Assembly (NCBI RefSeq): GCF_039679125.1
Contig: NZ_CP155551.1
Coordinates: 558,001 to 622,000 of the forward strand
Length of the DNA stretch: 64,000 bases
Source: Blastococcus sp. HT6-4
Lineage (GTDB): Bacteria; Actinomycetota; Actinomycetes; Mycobacteriales; Geodermatophilaceae
Direction: 5' to 3'
The notes under the pieces are model-generated. The model was not told where the DNA came from, searched no databases, and saw only the letters and a list, made by a program, of their open reading frames with translations. The position numbers and the translations under genes were made by a program. Numbering within the stretch: position 1 is the first letter of the stretch; each line of letters starts with the position of its first letter. Below are positions 53,193 to 61,255 of the stretch, one piece after another.

Positions 53193-53990
53193 GTGTCCGA
53201 GTCCCCCGCAGCAGTCCGGCCCGCCTCCACCGCGAGCGACCCGCTGACCGCCGCGATCGAACCGGCCCGTGCGGCCGCCGTCGAGACGGCCGGCGACCCG
53301 GGTCTGGTGGGCGAGCACCTGGGCGCCGCGCACGAGTCGGCCGGCGCCGACCACGGCGAGGTGCTCACCCACACCTTCGCCAGCCGCCTGCCCGGCTACG
53401 TGGGCTGGCACTGGGCGGTCACGGTCGCGCGGGTCCCCGGCGAGGACCGGATCACCGTCGACGAGGTGGTCCTGCTCCCCGGTGAGCAGGCCCTGCTGGC
53501 CCCGGCGTGGGTGCCGTGGAACGAGCGGCTGCGTCCGGGTGACCTCTCCGTCGGCGACGTGCTGCCGGCCACCGAGGACGACCCCCGGCTCGTCCCGGCC
53601 TACACGGTCGACGACGACTCCGCCGACGATCCCGAGGGCCGGGTCGTCGCCGCCGAGGTCGGGCTGGGCCGCGAGCGGGTCATGTCGCGGGAGGGGCGCG
53701 CCGACGCGGTCGCCCGCTGGACCGCGGGGGAGTTCGGCCCGACGGCGCCGATGGCCCGGCAGGCCCCCGGCCACTGCGCCAGCTGCGGTTTCTACCTGCC
53801 GCTGGCCGGGTCGCTGCGCCAGACGCTGGGCGCCTGCGGGAACGCCTACGCGCCCGCCGACGGCCGCGTGGTCACCGCCGACTACGGCTGCGGCGCGCAC
53901 AGCCAGGCCACCCTGGTGGTGGTGGAGGAGACCGAGGTCGTCACCTCCGCGCGCTACGACACGTCGGAGTACGACGTCCTCGGCGACTGA
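53193..53990 (+). CDS. DUF3027 protein (265 aa)
   Basis: Actinobacterial protein of unknown function. Blocks: GDPGLVGEHLGAAHE, HTFASRLPGYVGWHWAVTVA (shortened), DEVVLLPGEQALLAPAWVPW (shortened), and a C-terminal Cys cluster CASCGF...GACGN...YGCGAHS that may bind zinc. The GTG at 53193 lies 7 nt after CACAAT (leaderless pattern); an ATG at 53184 would sit on that hexamer. Equivalent in place to Rv0877. Confidence 0.87.
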   Translation: MSESPAAVRPASTASDPLTAAIEPARAAAVETAGDPGLVGEHLGAAHESAGADHGEVLTHTFASRLPGYVGWHWAVTVARVPGEDRITVDEVVLLPGEQALLAPAWVPWNERLRPGDLSVGDVLPATEDDPRLVPAYTVDDDSADDPEGRVVAAEVGLGRERVMSREGRADAVARWTAGEFGPTAPMARQAPGHCASCGFYLPLAGSLRQTLGACGNAYAPADGRVVTADYGCGAHSQATLVVVEETEVVTSARYDTSEYDVLGD

Positions 53991-54005
53991 CCGGGGCCCC
54001 GCGGC

Positions 54006-54233
54006 TCACCCCCGGTCGCGGCGGCCCGTCTGGCCCTGCCAGCGCATGACGGCCAGCCCGAGGAAACCCAGGCCGATGGCGGCGACGCACGTCCAGATCC
54101 ACATCCGGTCCACCCGGTCGCCCAGCAGCAGCAGGACGACGAGGGCCACCGCCCACAGCGCCGTCCCGGCCAGCACGACCCGGGCGGTGTCGACCCGCAA
54201 CGGCGGCGGGGCCTGCTTGCGTGGACCGGGCAC
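54006..54233 (-). CDS. DUF2530 membrane protein (75 aa)
   Basis: Two membrane segments (RVVLAGTALWAVALVVLLLL and MWIWTCVAAIGLGFLGLAVM, each at most 20) with basic ends. Matches the actinobacterial DUF2530 family in length and in the LRVDTARVVLAGTALW start. Function unknown. The GTG lies 6 nt after TAGGGT (leaderless pattern). Confidence 0.87.
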   Translation of the reverse strand: MPGPRKQAPPPLRVDTARVVLAGTALWAVALVVLLLLGDRVDRMWIWTCVAAIGLGFLGLAVMRWQGQTGRRDRG

Positions 54234-54376
54234 GGGGGCACCCTAGAGTGCGGCCCGGTCACGGGTGAACACGGCCGCGCGGGGCGTGTGGCACGCTGTC
54301 GCCGCTCGATGCCGCCCGTCCGGCCGGGCGCGGGCAGGGCCGCCCGCCCTCCACAGATCCGTCACCGGGAGACCGC

Positions 54377-55936
54377 ATGCCCGAGAAGCCCCGCCCGTCC
54401 GAGGGCGCCTCCGCCACCGCCGGCGGCGACACCCCCGCCGACGTCTCGGCCGGCACGCCTCCCACCATCCCCCGGCGGAGCGAGGGGCCGCGGGTCCACC
54501 CGCGGAACGGGCTGGACCGGTACTTCGAGATCAGCGCCCGCCGGTCGACCGTCAGCCGCGAGCTGCGCGGCGGCGTCACCACCTTCTTCGCGATGGCCTA
54601 CATCGTGGTGCTCAACCCGATCATCCTGACCAGCATCGCCGGACCGGACGGCACGCCGGGCGCCGACGTCGAGGGCACGGTGCTCCCGTTCGGTTCCATC
54701 GCCGCCGTCACCGCGCTGCTCGCCGGTGTGCTGACGCTGCTCATGGGCATCGTCGGGCGATACCCGTTCGCGCTGGCCACCGGCCTGGGCATCAACGCGA
54801 TCGTCGCCGTCTTCGCGGCCACGCAGCTGTCCTGGCCGGAGGTCATGGGCCTGGTCGTGCTCGAGGGCCTGCTGATCACCGTGCTGGTGCTCACCGGGTT
54901 CCGCAAGGCGGTGTTCGAGGCCATCCCGGCGCAGCTGAAGACGGCGATCGCCGTCGGCATCGGCTTCTTCCTCGCCATCATCGGCCTGGCCGACGCCGGG
55001 ATCATCCGGCCGGGCAACCCGCTCATCAGCTTCGGCGTCGGTGGGCAGCTCGCCGGCTGGCCGATGCTCGTCTTCGTCGTCGGCCTGCTGTTCATGAGCC
55101 TGCTGGTGGTCCGCCGGGTCAGAGGCGCGCTGCTCATCGGCATCGTGGTGACGACGGTGCTCGCGATCGTCGTCGAGGCGATCGCGCAGGTCGGGCCACG
55201 CTTCGGCGCGGGCGGGGCGGAGAACCCGCGCGGCTGGGCGCTGCAGGTGCCCGCGCTGCCCGACGACGTCGTCGCCAACCCGGACTTCTCGCTGCTCGGC
55301 AACTTCTCGCTGTTCGGCGGGTTCGAGCGGATCGGCGTCGTCGCCGCCCTGCTCATCGTCTTCTCGATCATGATCGCGGACTTCTTCGACACCGTCGGCA
55401 CGGTGACCGCCGTGGGGGCCGAGGGCGACCTGCTCGACGAGAAGCGCAACCTGCCCAGGTCGCAGCCGGTCCTGCTGGTCGACTCGCTGGCCGCCGCCGC
55501 GGGTGGCGCGGGCAGCGTCTCGTCGAACACCACGTACATCGAGAGCACCGCCGGTGTCGCCGACGGCGCCCGGACCGGGCTGGCCAGCATCGTCACCGGC
55601 CTGCTGTTCCTGGTCGCGGTGTTCTTCACCCCGCTGGTGGCCGTGGTGCCCTCGGAGGCCGCCGCGCCCGCGCTCGTCATCGTCGGCGCGCTGATGATCA
55701 GCCAGATCAGGCACCTGACCTGGGACGACATGTCGCTGGTCATCCCGGCGTTCCTGACGATCGCCCTCATGCCGTTCACGTACTCGATCACCAACGGCAT
55801 CGGCGCCGGCGTGATCAGCTTCGTGCTGCTGCGCATGGCGGTCGGGCGGCGGCGGGACATCCACCCGCTCATGTGGGTGGTGGCCCTCATGTTCCTGGTG
55901 TACTTCGCGCTCGAGCCCCTGCAGCAGCTCTTCTGA
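54377..55936 (+). CDS. NCS2 family purine permease, AzgA-like (519 aa)
   Basis: Guanine/hypoxanthine-type transporter. Family blocks: LRGGVTTFFAMAYIVVLNP, YPFALATGLGINAIVA, FFDTVGTVTAVG, and SSNTTYIESTAGVADGARTG. About 13 membrane segments. A disordered 35-residue N-terminal leader precedes the conserved RYFEISAR. The ATG has GGGAGA at 6 nt. Substrate is by homology only. Confidence 0.92.
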   Translation: MPEKPRPSEGASATAGGDTPADVSAGTPPTIPRRSEGPRVHPRNGLDRYFEISARRSTVSRELRGGVTTFFAMAYIVVLNPIILTSIAGPDGTPGADVEGTVLPFGSIAAVTALLAGVLTLLMGIVGRYPFALATGLGINAIVAVFAATQLSWPEVMGLVVLEGLLITVLVLTGFRKAVFEAIPAQLKTAIAVGIGFFLAIIGLADAGIIRPGNPLISFGVGGQLAGWPMLVFVVGLLFMSLLVVRRVRGALLIGIVVTTVLAIVVEAIAQVGPRFGAGGAENPRGWALQVPALPDDVVANPDFSLLGNFSLFGGFERIGVVAALLIVFSIMIADFFDTVGTVTAVGAEGDLLDEKRNLPRSQPVLLVDSLAAAAGGAGSVSSNTTYIESTAGVADGARTGLASIVTGLLFLVAVFFTPLVAVVPSEAAAPALVIVGALMISQIRHLTWDDMSLVIPAFLTIALMPFTYSITNGIGAGVISFVLLRMAVGRRRDIHPLMWVVALMFLVYFALEPLQQLF

Positions 55937-55947
55937 CCGGCTGCTGA

Positions 55948-55958
55948 GTTAGGCTAAC
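55948..55958 (+). promoter_or_regulatory. palindrome GTTAGgCTAAC over the MarR promoter
   Basis: 5-bp arms around one G. It overlaps TAGGCT (55950-55955), which lies 7 nt before the GTG of the MarR gene. A repressor bound here would block the promoter, so self-regulation is likely. The core also resembles half of a DtxR-type iron box. Confidence 0.55.
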
Positions 55959-55962
55959 GATC

Positions 55963-56397
55963 GTGAGCCGGACGACGCTCGACACCGCCGCGCTCGCCCA
56001 CGAGCTGCGGCTGGCGGTCATGCGCTTCTCCCGGCGGCTGCGCAACCAGCGGGTGGACACCTCGGTCACGCTGACCCACCTGGCCGCGCTGTCGACGCTC
56101 AAGCGGCACGGCGCGATGAGCCCCGGCGAGCTGGCCGGCCACGAGCGCGTGCAGCCACCGTCGATGACCCGCGTGGTCGTCGCCCTGGAGGGGGCGGGCC
56201 TGGTCACCCGCACCCCGCACCCCACCGACGGGCGGCAGGTGATCATCGGGCTCACCCCGGCGGCGGAGCAGCTGCTGGACGCCGAGGCGCAGGCGCGGGA
56301 GGCATGGCTGGCCGGCCGGCTGCAGGAGCTGACCCCGCAGGAGCGTGCGGTGCTGCGCGAGGCGGCGGAGATCATGGACGACCTGGCCGGTGGGTGA
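55963..56397 (+). CDS. MarR-family transcription regulator (144 aa)
   Basis: Winged-helix regulator. Helices and wing are visible: LTHLAALSTLKRHGAMSPGE (20), PSMTRVVVALEGAGLVTR, TPHPTDGRQVIIGLT. Ligand unknown. GTG start, leaderless pattern, with a palindrome over the promoter. Its stop overlaps a possible GTG start (56394) of the MFS gene, so the two probably form a regulator-transporter operon like Rv0880 and its neighbours. Confidence 0.9.
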   Translation: MSRTTLDTAALAHELRLAVMRFSRRLRNQRVDTSVTLTHLAALSTLKRHGAMSPGELAGHERVQPPSMTRVVVALEGAGLVTRTPHPTDGRQVIIGLTPAAEQLLDAEAQAREAWLAGRLQELTPQERAVLREAAEIMDDLAGG

Positions 56398-56444
56398 CCT
56401 GGACGAGCACTGACCAGCGGGCGAGCCCCGAGCAGGGGAGCGGC

Positions 56445-57779
56445 ATGTTCCGCGCCCTCCGGGTGCGCAACTTCCGCCGCTACGCGTCGGCGAACCTGCT
56501 CAGCCTCACCGGTACCTGGATGCAGCGCATCGGCCAGGACTGGCTGGTGCTGCAGCTCTCCGACGGCAGCGGTGTCGCCCTCGGCCTGATCACCGCGCTG
56601 CAGTTCGGGCCGTCGCTGCTGCTGAGCATGTACGGCGGCGTGCTCGCCGACCGCTACCCGAAGCGCCGGCTGCTGCTGATCAGCCAGGCGCTCATGGGGC
56701 TGCTCTCCCTCGTCCTCGCGGTGCTCGTGGTCACCGGTGCGATCGAGCTGTGGCACGTGTTCGTGCTGGCCGGGGTGCTGGGCTCCATCTCCGCCGTCGA
56801 CGTGCCGGTGCGGCAGGCCTTCGTCGCCGAGATGGTCGGCCCGGGGCTGATCACCAACGCCGTCAGCCTGAACTCGACGATCTTCAACGGTGCCCGGCTG
56901 GTCGGCCCGGCGCTGGCCGGGCTGCTGATCGGCGCCGCCTCGGGCAACACCGCGCCGGCCTTCTTCCTCAACGCGGCCAGCTTCGCCTTCACCATCGCCG
57001 CGCTCGCCGGCATGCGCACCGACGAGCTGCTGCCGAGCCCGCCGGTCGCCCGCGGCGCCGGCCAGCTGCGCGCCGGGCTGGCCTACACCTGGGGGCACCC
57101 CGATCTGCTGCTCGCCATGGGGCTGGCCTTCGTGCTGGGCACCTTCGGGTTCAACTACCAGGTCACGATCGCGCTGATGGCCCGGGAGACGTTCGGCCTC
57201 GGGGCCGAGGCGTTCGGCCTGCTGTCGACGTGCTTCGCCGTCGGCTCGCTGAGCGGGGCGCTGCTGTCGACCCGGCGCAGCGTCCGGCCGCGGCAGCGCT
57301 TCCTGATCGGCTCGGCGGTGCTGTTCGGGCTGTTCACCGTCGTGGCCGGGCTGATGCCCACCTACGCCACCTTCGCCCTGCTGCTGGTGCCGACCGGGGC
57401 GGCGGGGCTGATGTTCAGCGTGGCCAACAACAGCTTCGTCCAGCTCGGGGTCGATCCGCAGATGCGCGGGCGCGTCATGGCCCTGTACTTCATGTGCTTC
57501 ATGGGCGGCACCCCGGTCGGTGCACCGCTGGTGGGCTGGGTCGCCGAGCGTTTCGGTGCCCCCTGGGGGCTGATCCTGGGGGGTGCGGTGTGCGTGGTCG
57601 CCGGCCTGGGTGCGGCGGCGTGGCTGGCCCACCGCCGCTCGCTGCGGGTCCAGCTGCAGCGGGCGCCGTTGCGGATCCGCCTGGCGGTGCGTCCGCCGAC
57701 GCCGGCCGTGCCCGATCCGCAGGTCCGGGCAGCGGAGGAGAAGATGGCCGAGAAGGCGCCCGGCCAGCAGTCGCTCTGA
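56445..57779 (+). CDS. MFS transporter, enterobactin-exporter-like (444 aa)
   Basis: Twelve-helix MFS protein with the start FRALRVRNFRRYASANLLSL and the block GTWMQRIGQDWLVLQL of the EntS/MFS_3 group. Loop ADRYPKRRLL lies between helices 2 and 3. C-terminal tail is basic. The ATG at 56445 has GGGGAG upstream; GTG at 56394 (GTGA overlap with MarR) would add 17 residues. Regulated by the MarR gene before it is likely. Substrate unknown. Confidence 0.88.
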   Translation: MFRALRVRNFRRYASANLLSLTGTWMQRIGQDWLVLQLSDGSGVALGLITALQFGPSLLLSMYGGVLADRYPKRRLLLISQALMGLLSLVLAVLVVTGAIELWHVFVLAGVLGSISAVDVPVRQAFVAEMVGPGLITNAVSLNSTIFNGARLVGPALAGLLIGAASGNTAPAFFLNAASFAFTIAALAGMRTDELLPSPPVARGAGQLRAGLAYTWGHPDLLLAMGLAFVLGTFGFNYQVTIALMARETFGLGAEAFGLLSTCFAVGSLSGALLSTRRSVRPRQRFLIGSAVLFGLFTVVAGLMPTYATFALLLVPTGAAGLMFSVANNSFVQLGVDPQMRGRVMALYFMCFMGGTPVGAPLVGWVAERFGAPWGLILGGAVCVVAGLGAAAWLAHRRSLRVQLQRAPLRIRLAVRPPTPAVPDPQVRAAEEKMAEKAPGQQSL

Positions 57780-57838
57780 CCCCCGTCCGCGCGGGTACCG
57801 TCGGTGGTCACCGCTCCGCACGGGTGCAGGGGAACGCC

Positions 57839-58222
57839 ATGGCCGCACTGCTCCAGCTCATCGCGCTGCTCGCCGCGTTCGCGGGGGTGATCGCCGGTCT
57901 CGGCCCGCTCACCCGCCGGCTGGAGGCCTGGGCGGCCCGCCGGCGTGCCGCACGCCACCCGCGCCCGGCGAACCGGCCGCTGCAGGCGGTGACCGCCGAT
58001 CTGCGCCGGCTCGGCCGCCAGGTCGAGCTCGTGCCGACCGGGGTGCCCATGGCCCGGCGGCGCGCCCTGCTGGCCGCCTACGACGACGTGCTCACCGAGG
58101 CGGCGGCGATGCTCGGGGTGCCCTCGGAGCTGTCCCGGCTGCCGGAGGGCCGCCCCCGCGAGGTGGAGCGGCTGCGGCTGGTGAGCGCCCTGCGAGCGGC
58201 CGGACTGCAGGTGGCCGGCTGA
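57839..58222 (+). CDS. unknown protein with N-terminal TM (127 aa)
   Basis: One membrane segment at the start (LLQLIALLAAFAGVIAGLG), then a basic region and a helical domain (ADLRRLGRQVELVPTG, RRRALLAAYDDVLTEAAAML). Function unknown; similar small proteins occur widely in actinomycetes. The ATG follows CAGGGGAA. Coupled to the ThpR gene by a CTGA overlap. Confidence 0.75.
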   Translation: MAALLQLIALLAAFAGVIAGLGPLTRRLEAWAARRRAARHPRPANRPLQAVTADLRRLGRQVELVPTGVPMARRRALLAAYDDVLTEAAAMLGVPSELSRLPEGRPREVERLRLVSALRAAGLQVAG

Positions 58223-58785
58223 CCCCCGACGGCACCCGGCGGCTGTTCTTCGCCGTCGACCCGCCCGCACCCGCCCGGCGCGACCTGGAGGCGGCGCTGG
58301 CCCCGCTGCGCGACGCCCCCGGCGCCCCGCGCTGGAGCCGGCCGGAGCGGTGGCACCTGACGCTGCTCTTCCTCGGCGCGGTGCCGGACGCCCTCGTGCC
58401 GGGGCTCGTGACGGCGGCCGCGCCCGCCGTCGCCCCGACGCCGCCGATGACGCTGCGCCTGGCCGGAGGGGGCCGGTTCGGCTCGCTGCGTCGTCCGCAG
58501 GTGGCCTGGGCCGGCCTGGAGGGCGACGTCGCCGAGCTGACCGACCTCGCCGGGCGGCTGGCCGCGGTGGCGCGGACCCTGGGGCTCCCGGTGGAGGAGC
58601 GGCCGTTCCGGCCGCACCTGACGCTCGGCCGGTGGCGGCCGGGCCGGCCGGCCGACGGCACGCTGACCGACCGCCTCGCCGACCACCGCGGACCCGAGTG
58701 GACGGTGCGCGAGGTGCGGCTGTGGGAGAGCCGGCTCGGCCCCACGCCGCAGTACACGACCGTGGCGACCTGGCCGGTCGGCTGA
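58219..58785 (+). CDS. thpR: RNA 2',3'-cyclic phosphodiesterase ThpR, probable CTG start (188 aa)
   Basis: 2H phosphoesterase that opens 2',3'-cyclic phosphates on RNA. Both HxTx motifs are present: HLTLLFLG (about 46) and HLTLGRW (about 134). The family begins RRLFFAVDPP only 6 residues after the start, and no ATG, GTG or TTG lies close upstream in frame, so CTG at 58219 (CTGA overlap with the previous stop, AGGTGG before it) is the likely start. Confidence 0.88.
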   Translation: MTPDGTRRLFFAVDPPAPARRDLEAALAPLRDAPGAPRWSRPERWHLTLLFLGAVPDALVPGLVTAAAPAVAPTPPMTLRLAGGGRFGSLRRPQVAWAGLEGDVAELTDLAGRLAAVARTLGLPVEERPFRPHLTLGRWRPGRPADGTLTDRLADHRGPEWTVREVRLWESRLGPTPQYTTVATWPVG

Positions 58786-58786
58786 C

Positions 58787-59755
58787 TCACCAGGCGTACT
58801 CCACCGGAGCGGGCCGGTACCCGGGGAAGATCTCGTCGAGCCGGGTCAGCGCGGCGTCGTCCAGCCGCACCTCCAGCGCCCGCAGCGCACCCTCGAACTG
58901 GTCCATGGTGCGCGGGCCGACGATCGGCGCGGTCACCGCCGGCTGGTGCAGCAGCCAGGCCAGGCCGACGTCGGCGGGGGAGTGGCCGAGGTCGCGGCAG
59001 AGGGACTCGTACTGTTCGAGCGCCGGCCGGTGCGCCTCGATCCGCTTCTGCTGCCGCTCCTCGTTCCGCCGTCCGCCCTCGGTCTTCTCCAGGACGCCGG
59101 CGAGCAGCCCGCCGGCCAGCGGGCTCCACGGCAGGATGCCGACGCCGAGGTGCTCCGCGGCCGGCAGCACCTCCAGCTCCACGTGCCGGGTGAGCAGGTT
59201 GTAGTGCGACTGCTCGCTGACCAGGCCGGTGGAGTGCCGGCGCTCCGCCACCGCGTTGGCCCGGGTGATCTGCCAGGCGGCGTGGTTGGAGGAGCCGACG
59301 TAGAGCACCTTGCCCTGGGCGACGAGCGTGTCGCAGGCCTGCCAGATCTCCTCCCACGGGGTGCGCAGGTCGACGTGGTGGAACTGGTAGAGGTCGATCC
59401 AGTCGGTGCCCATCCGGCGCAGCGAGCCCTCGCAGGCGCGGACGATGTTGCGGGCGGAGAGGAACGTGTCGTTGGGCCAGTCGGACATCCCGCCGTAGAC
59501 CTTGGTGGCCAGCACCGTCTTCTCCCGGCGGCCCTCGCCCCGGGCGAACCAGCTGCCGAGCACCTCCTCCGTCCGGCCCTTGCCGGCGTCGAAGCCGTAG
59601 ACGTTCGCGGTGTCGAAGAAGTTCACGCCCTCGGCCAGCGCCCGGTCCATGACCGCGTGCGAGTCGCCCTCCTCGGTCTTCCAGCCGAAGTTCATGGTGC
59701 CGAGGCACAGCCGGGACACCGAGAGACCGCTGCGGCCGAGGTGGGTGTAGTCCAT
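58787..59755 (-). CDS. aldo/keto reductase (322 aa)
   Basis: NADPH-dependent carbonyl reductase fold. Catalytic set: D in FFDTANVYG (with Tyr), K in VLATKVYG, H in YQFHHVD. Cofactor block SPLAGGLLAG and late VGPRTMDQFEGAL. Substrate unknown. The ATG at 59755 lies 7 nt after CAGGGT on the minus strand (leaderless pattern). Shares a 27-bp divergent promoter region with the thioesterase gene. Confidence 0.92.
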   Translation of the reverse strand: MDYTHLGRSGLSVSRLCLGTMNFGWKTEEGDSHAVMDRALAEGVNFFDTANVYGFDAGKGRTEEVLGSWFARGEGRREKTVLATKVYGGMSDWPNDTFLSARNIVRACEGSLRRMGTDWIDLYQFHHVDLRTPWEEIWQACDTLVAQGKVLYVGSSNHAAWQITRANAVAERRHSTGLVSEQSHYNLLTRHVELEVLPAAEHLGVGILPWSPLAGGLLAGVLEKTEGGRRNEERQQKRIEAHRPALEQYESLCRDLGHSPADVGLAWLLHQPAVTAPIVGPRTMDQFEGALRALEVRLDDAALTRLDEIFPGYRPAPVEYAW

Positions 59756-59782
59756 GCCGGCCACCCTGGCACCCTGTCCGAC
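59756..59782. promoter_or_regulatory. 27-bp divergent leaderless promoter pair
   Basis: Minus-strand CAGGGT (59763-59768) serves the reductase and plus-strand CACCCT (59770-59775) the thioesterase, each 7 nt from its start codon. The two hexamers are 1 bp apart, so the polymerases should compete. Confidence 0.55.
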
Positions 59783-60613
59783 GTGCCGCAGAACGATGAC
59801 CGGGCCCTCTCCGACTTCGACGCCGCCACCGCCGTGCGGCGGGCCGAGGGGGGTGCGCTGCTCGCCGACCTGCATCCCGAGTGGGAGGTCGGCGGCGGGA
59901 TCCTCAACGGCGGCTACCTGCTGTCGGTGGCCGGCCGGGCGGCGGTGCTGGAGAGCCCGCACGAGCACCCGGTCGCGATGTCGGCCAGCTACCTGCGCGC
60001 CGCCGCGGCGGGCCCGGCGACCCTCACCGTGACCCCCGGTCCGGCCGGTCGCACACTGGCGCACTCGCTGGTCGTGCTGTCCGACGCGGCCGGTCCGGTC
60101 ATCACGGTGCAGGCCACCACGGCGACCCTGGGCGACGGCGACGTCGAGTACTCCGTGCCCATGCCGGAGGTGCCCTCGCCCGACGAGTGCCTCGACTTCG
60201 CCGCGAACCCGGACCTGGCCACGGTGCCCATGCACCGCCCCGGGCTCACCTGCCACATCCAGAGCCGGCTCGACCCGGCCACCGCCACGTGGACGAGGGG
60301 CCGGCCCTCCGACGAGCCGGTGCTGCGGTCGTGGGTGCGGCTGGCCGACGGCCGCCCCGCCGATCCGCTGGCGCTGCTCACCTTCGCCGACGTGCTGCCG
60401 CCCACGAGCTTCGCGACCGGCCGGATGGGCTGGGCGCCGACGGTGCAGCTCCAGGTGCTCGTGCGGGCGCTGCCGGCGCCGGGCTGGTGCCTCGTGGAGG
60501 CGCGGGCCACGGAGATCGCCGACGGCTGGTCCGACGAGGACTACCGGGTCTGGGACTCCACCGGCCGGCTGGTCGCGCAGAGCCGTCAGCTGGCGCGCAC
60601 GGCCCGTCGCTGA
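59783..60613 (+). CDS. thioesterase-family hotdog protein (276 aa)
   Basis: Double-hotdog acyl-CoA thioesterase-like protein (TesB/4HBT_3 type). First repeat: EWEVGGGILNGGYLLSVAGR, then VAMSASYLRAA. Second repeat begins near LRSWVRLADG and has PTVQLQVLVRALP, then DYRVWDSTGRLVAQSRQL. Likely hydrolyses acyl-CoA; chain specificity unknown. Leaderless GTG. Convergent with the TetR gene through a shared palindrome. Confidence 0.88.
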   Translation: MPQNDDRALSDFDAATAVRRAEGGALLADLHPEWEVGGGILNGGYLLSVAGRAAVLESPHEHPVAMSASYLRAAAAGPATLTVTPGPAGRTLAHSLVVLSDAAGPVITVQATTATLGDGDVEYSVPMPEVPSPDECLDFAANPDLATVPMHRPGLTCHIQSRLDPATATWTRGRPSDEPVLRSWVRLADGRPADPLALLTFADVLPPTSFATGRMGWAPTVQLQVLVRALPAPGWCLVEARATEIADGWSDEDYRVWDSTGRLVAQSRQLARTARR

Positions 60614-60624
60614 GCGTGCTCAGC
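60609..60624. terminator. 16-bp inverted repeat at convergent stops
   Basis: GCTGAGC (60609-60615), GT, GCTCAGC (60618-60624). Both stop codons (60611-60613 and 60620-60622) lie in the arms. Confidence 0.6.
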
Positions 60625-61255
60625 CGGGGAGTTCGACCTTCCCGGTGAGGTAGTGCTGGATCGTCGGGCCGACGGTCGCGACCAGCCACTCCGATGACGC
60701 AGACGCCAGCGGCTCGATCCTCACCACGTACCGGGTGATCACCAGCCCGGCGAGCTGGGAGGCGGCCAGTGCCCCCCGGACCTCACGCTGCTCGGCCGGC
60801 ATGTCCAGGCTGCCGACGACGCGGCGGAGCACCTGGGTGACCAGGAACTCGCGCAGCAGACCCGCCGACCAGTCGTTGGTGACGGCCGACCGCACCAGCG
60901 CCAGCGCCGCCGGCTGCATGGGCCCGTCCCAGACCGTCAGCAGCATCCGGACGACGTTGCCCCCGAGGTCCTCCCGTCCGCCGGCGAGCACCTCGGGCAG
61001 CAGGTCGGCCGGGTTGGCGGGGGCCTCGATCGCAGCGAGGAAGAGCTTGTCCTTGCTGCCGAAGTAGTGGTGCACCAGCGCCGGGTCGACCTCGGCGGCG
61101 GTGGCGATCTGCCGGATCGTCGCGCCGTCGAAGCCGCGTTCGGCGAACGCGTCGCGGGCGGCGGAGAGGACGGCGTCCCGGGTGCCGGGGTTCCCGGGGC
61201 GCCGTCCCGACCGGCGTGCGCGTGCGGGTTCGCTGCTGTCGGGCCGGGCGCTCAG
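60620..61255 (-). CDS. TetR-family regulator, probable CTG start (211 aa)
   Basis: N-terminal helix-turn-helix: FAERGFDGATIRQIATAAEVDP (shortened) and LVHHYFGSKDKLF. C-terminal ligand domain of the TetR_C type. No usual start codon precedes the domain in frame; CTG at 61255 overlaps the permease stop as CTGA and has GGAGGAGG 6 nt upstream, the best-supported CTG start in the window. Last gene of the exporter operon, and probably the repressor of the palindrome at 62752-62779. Confidence 0.88.
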   Translation of the reverse strand: MSARPDSSEPARARRSGRRPGNPGTRDAVLSAARDAFAERGFDGATIRQIATAAEVDPALVHHYFGSKDKLFLAAIEAPANPADLLPEVLAGGREDLGGNVVRMLLTVWDGPMQPAALALVRSAVTNDWSAGLLREFLVTQVLRRVVGSLDMPAEQREVRGALAASQLAGLVITRYVVRIEPLASASSEWLVATVGPTIQHYLTGKVELPG

